Positions 13,869 through 14,447 of a stretch of DNA of 14,447 bases are shown here, piece by piece. This DNA is from JAZDLC01 sp043802345 (GTDB lineage: Bacteria > Planctomycetota > B15-G4 > JADJEK01). The position numbers were made by a program, and so were the translations under genes. The number at the start of each line of letters is the position of its first letter. The first letter of the stretch is position 1. Location: contig JAZDLC010000056.1 of assembly GCA_043802345.1 (NCBI GenBank), forward strand, positions 1 to 14,447, in the 5' to 3' direction. The notes beneath the pieces were generated by a model. The model was not told the origin of the DNA and ran no database searches. It was given only the letters and a program-made list of their open reading frames with translations.

Positions 13869-14447
13869 ATGAAGCGAATTCGATGGGTCGCCCTGCCGGC
13901 GGCCATGCTCATTCTGTCGATGTCGTGGGCGGAGGACGCCTGGACCGATGGCGGCGGTGGTGGGAAGGGAGGCGGCCGGGCCAAGCCGTCCGGTGCTGGT
14001 GGGATCAAGCCGGGCGGCAAGAAGGGCGGAGCGCCCGATCTCGGCGGAGGGCTCAAGCCGGGCGGCCTGCCAAAGGTGGGCGACGGAAGCGCTCTCGGCG
14101 GGGCCCTCCAGCCGGGCAGCTCCCCTCTGGGTGGCAAGAAGCCCTCAGGACTCTCCGGGGCGGGCTCCGGGCTGGGTGCCATTCCAGGCGAGAAGCCAGG
14201 CGGCCGCTTCTCCAGCAGCTTTGGCAAGGGCGCTGGCGCCGGTCTGTTGGGAGGCAAGACGCCGGGAAGGTTTAGCGGAGCGCTCGGACCAGGCTCCGGC
14301 AAGCCGGGCGACGGACTGCTCGGACCAGGCTCCGGCAAGCCGGGCGACGGACTGCTCGGACCAGGCTCCGGCAAGCCGGGCGACGGACTGCTCGGACCAG
14401 GCTCCGGCAAGCCGGGCGACGGACTGCTCGGACGGAGATCCCGACTG
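13869..14447 (+). CDS. Secreted Gly/Pro-rich repeat protein (N-terminal part; cut by window edge)
   Basis: The frame is open from ATG 13869 to the right edge, 193 codons without a stop. GGAG (13855-13858) lies 10 bases upstream. The product starts with a clear signal peptide, MKRIRWVALPAAMLILSMSWA, so it is exported. The mature part is low-complexity, rich in Gly, Pro, Lys, Ser and Leu, with loose units such as GGIKPGGKKGG, GGGLKPGGLPK and GGALQPGSSPLGGKK. These become exact 12-residue repeats GPGSGKPGDGLL near the end, after which the sequence shifts to GRRSRL. No catalytic domain is visible in this part. Its composition suggests an extended cell-surface, matrix or linker region, possibly followed by a folded domain outside the window. 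Gene identity is unknown. Confidence 0.75.
   Translation, partial: MKRIRWVALPAAMLILSMSWAEDAWTDGGGGGKGGGRAKPSGAGGIKPGGKKGGAPDLGGGLKPGGLPKVGDGSALGGALQPGSSPLGGKKPSGLSGAGSGLGAIPGEKPGGRFSSSFGKGAGAGLLGGKTPGRFSGALGPGSGKPGDGLLGPGSGKPGDGLLGPGSGKPGDGLLGPGSGKPGDGLLGRRSRL
14283..14426 (+). repeat. Four identical 36-bp tandem repeats in the Gly-rich gene
   Basis: Units at 14283-14318, 14319-14354, 14355-14390 and 14391-14426 are base-for-base identical, each encoding 12 residues, followed by a 6-base partial copy (14427-14432). The period is a multiple of three, so copy-number change keeps the frame. The absence of silent differences points to recent expansion or homogenisation by slippage or recombination. 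Confidence 0.97.

Noticed and set aside
13799..14410. Minus-strand proline-rich frame (repeats of LPEPGPSSPSPG)
   Set aside because: It is the antisense reading of the 36-bp repeats. The plus frame has a start, a ribosome site and a signal peptide, while this one has none and would overlap the cysteine-cluster gene's upstream region.
14283..14432. Possible CRISPR array because of the 36-bp repeat period
   Set aside because: The units are directly contiguous with no spacers and translate in frame within a signal-peptide protein.

Overview
This is a high-GC bacterial window, dense with genes (no gap reaches 300 bp). It has no rRNA, tRNA, CRISPR array or insertion sequence that I can recognise. 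The gene set suggests a poorly characterised environmental lineage of Acidobacteriota/Planctomycetota/Eisenbacteria type. It includes an M64 peptidase, a TMTC-like membrane protein with TPRs, a sulfatase-fold lipoprotein, and an ECF sigma factor fused to carboxypeptidase-regulatory-like repeats. That assignment is an inference from gene style, not a phylogenetic result.

Layout: (a) 1-1242, minus strand: an Rrf2-family Fe-S regulator overlaps the start of sufB by four bases; this is the head of a SUF iron-sulfur assembly operon that runs off the left edge. (b) 1399-3558, minus: a two-gene unit of an unrecognised single-pass membrane protein and a secreted M64 metallopeptidase, 6 bp apart. (c) 3690-6933: a divergent pair, a TMTC-like GT-C membrane protein (minus) and a sulfatase/alkaline-phosphatase-superfamily lipoprotein (plus), sharing a 136-bp promoter region. 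(d) 6985-10383, minus: an 1132-residue protein with ECF sigma factor regions 2 and 4, a membrane segment and about eight beta-sandwich repeats. A strong Shine-Dalgarno sits before an internal in-frame ATG just ahead of the membrane segment. (e) 10529-11665, minus: an AAA_14/DUF4143 ATPase whose promoter holds a perfect 18-bp palindrome between -35 and -10 and appears to be leaderless. (f) 11800-13194 and 13329-13766, minus: an RlmD-type Fe-S rRNA methyltransferase and a YkgJ-type cysteine-cluster protein. (g) 13869-14447, plus: the start of a secreted Gly/Pro-rich protein with four identical 36-bp repeats, cut by the right edge.

Two themes recur: iron-sulfur biology (SUF regulator, SufB, RlmD, a cysteine-cluster protein) and the cell envelope or exterior (M64 peptidase, TMTC-like protein, sulfatase-like lipoprotein, sigma-repeat fusion, Gly-rich secreted protein). 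The most unusual object is the sigma factor/extracytoplasmic-repeat fusion with its internal start. It could be a one-protein surface-to-transcription signalling device, or one locus encoding both a long and a sigma-less product.
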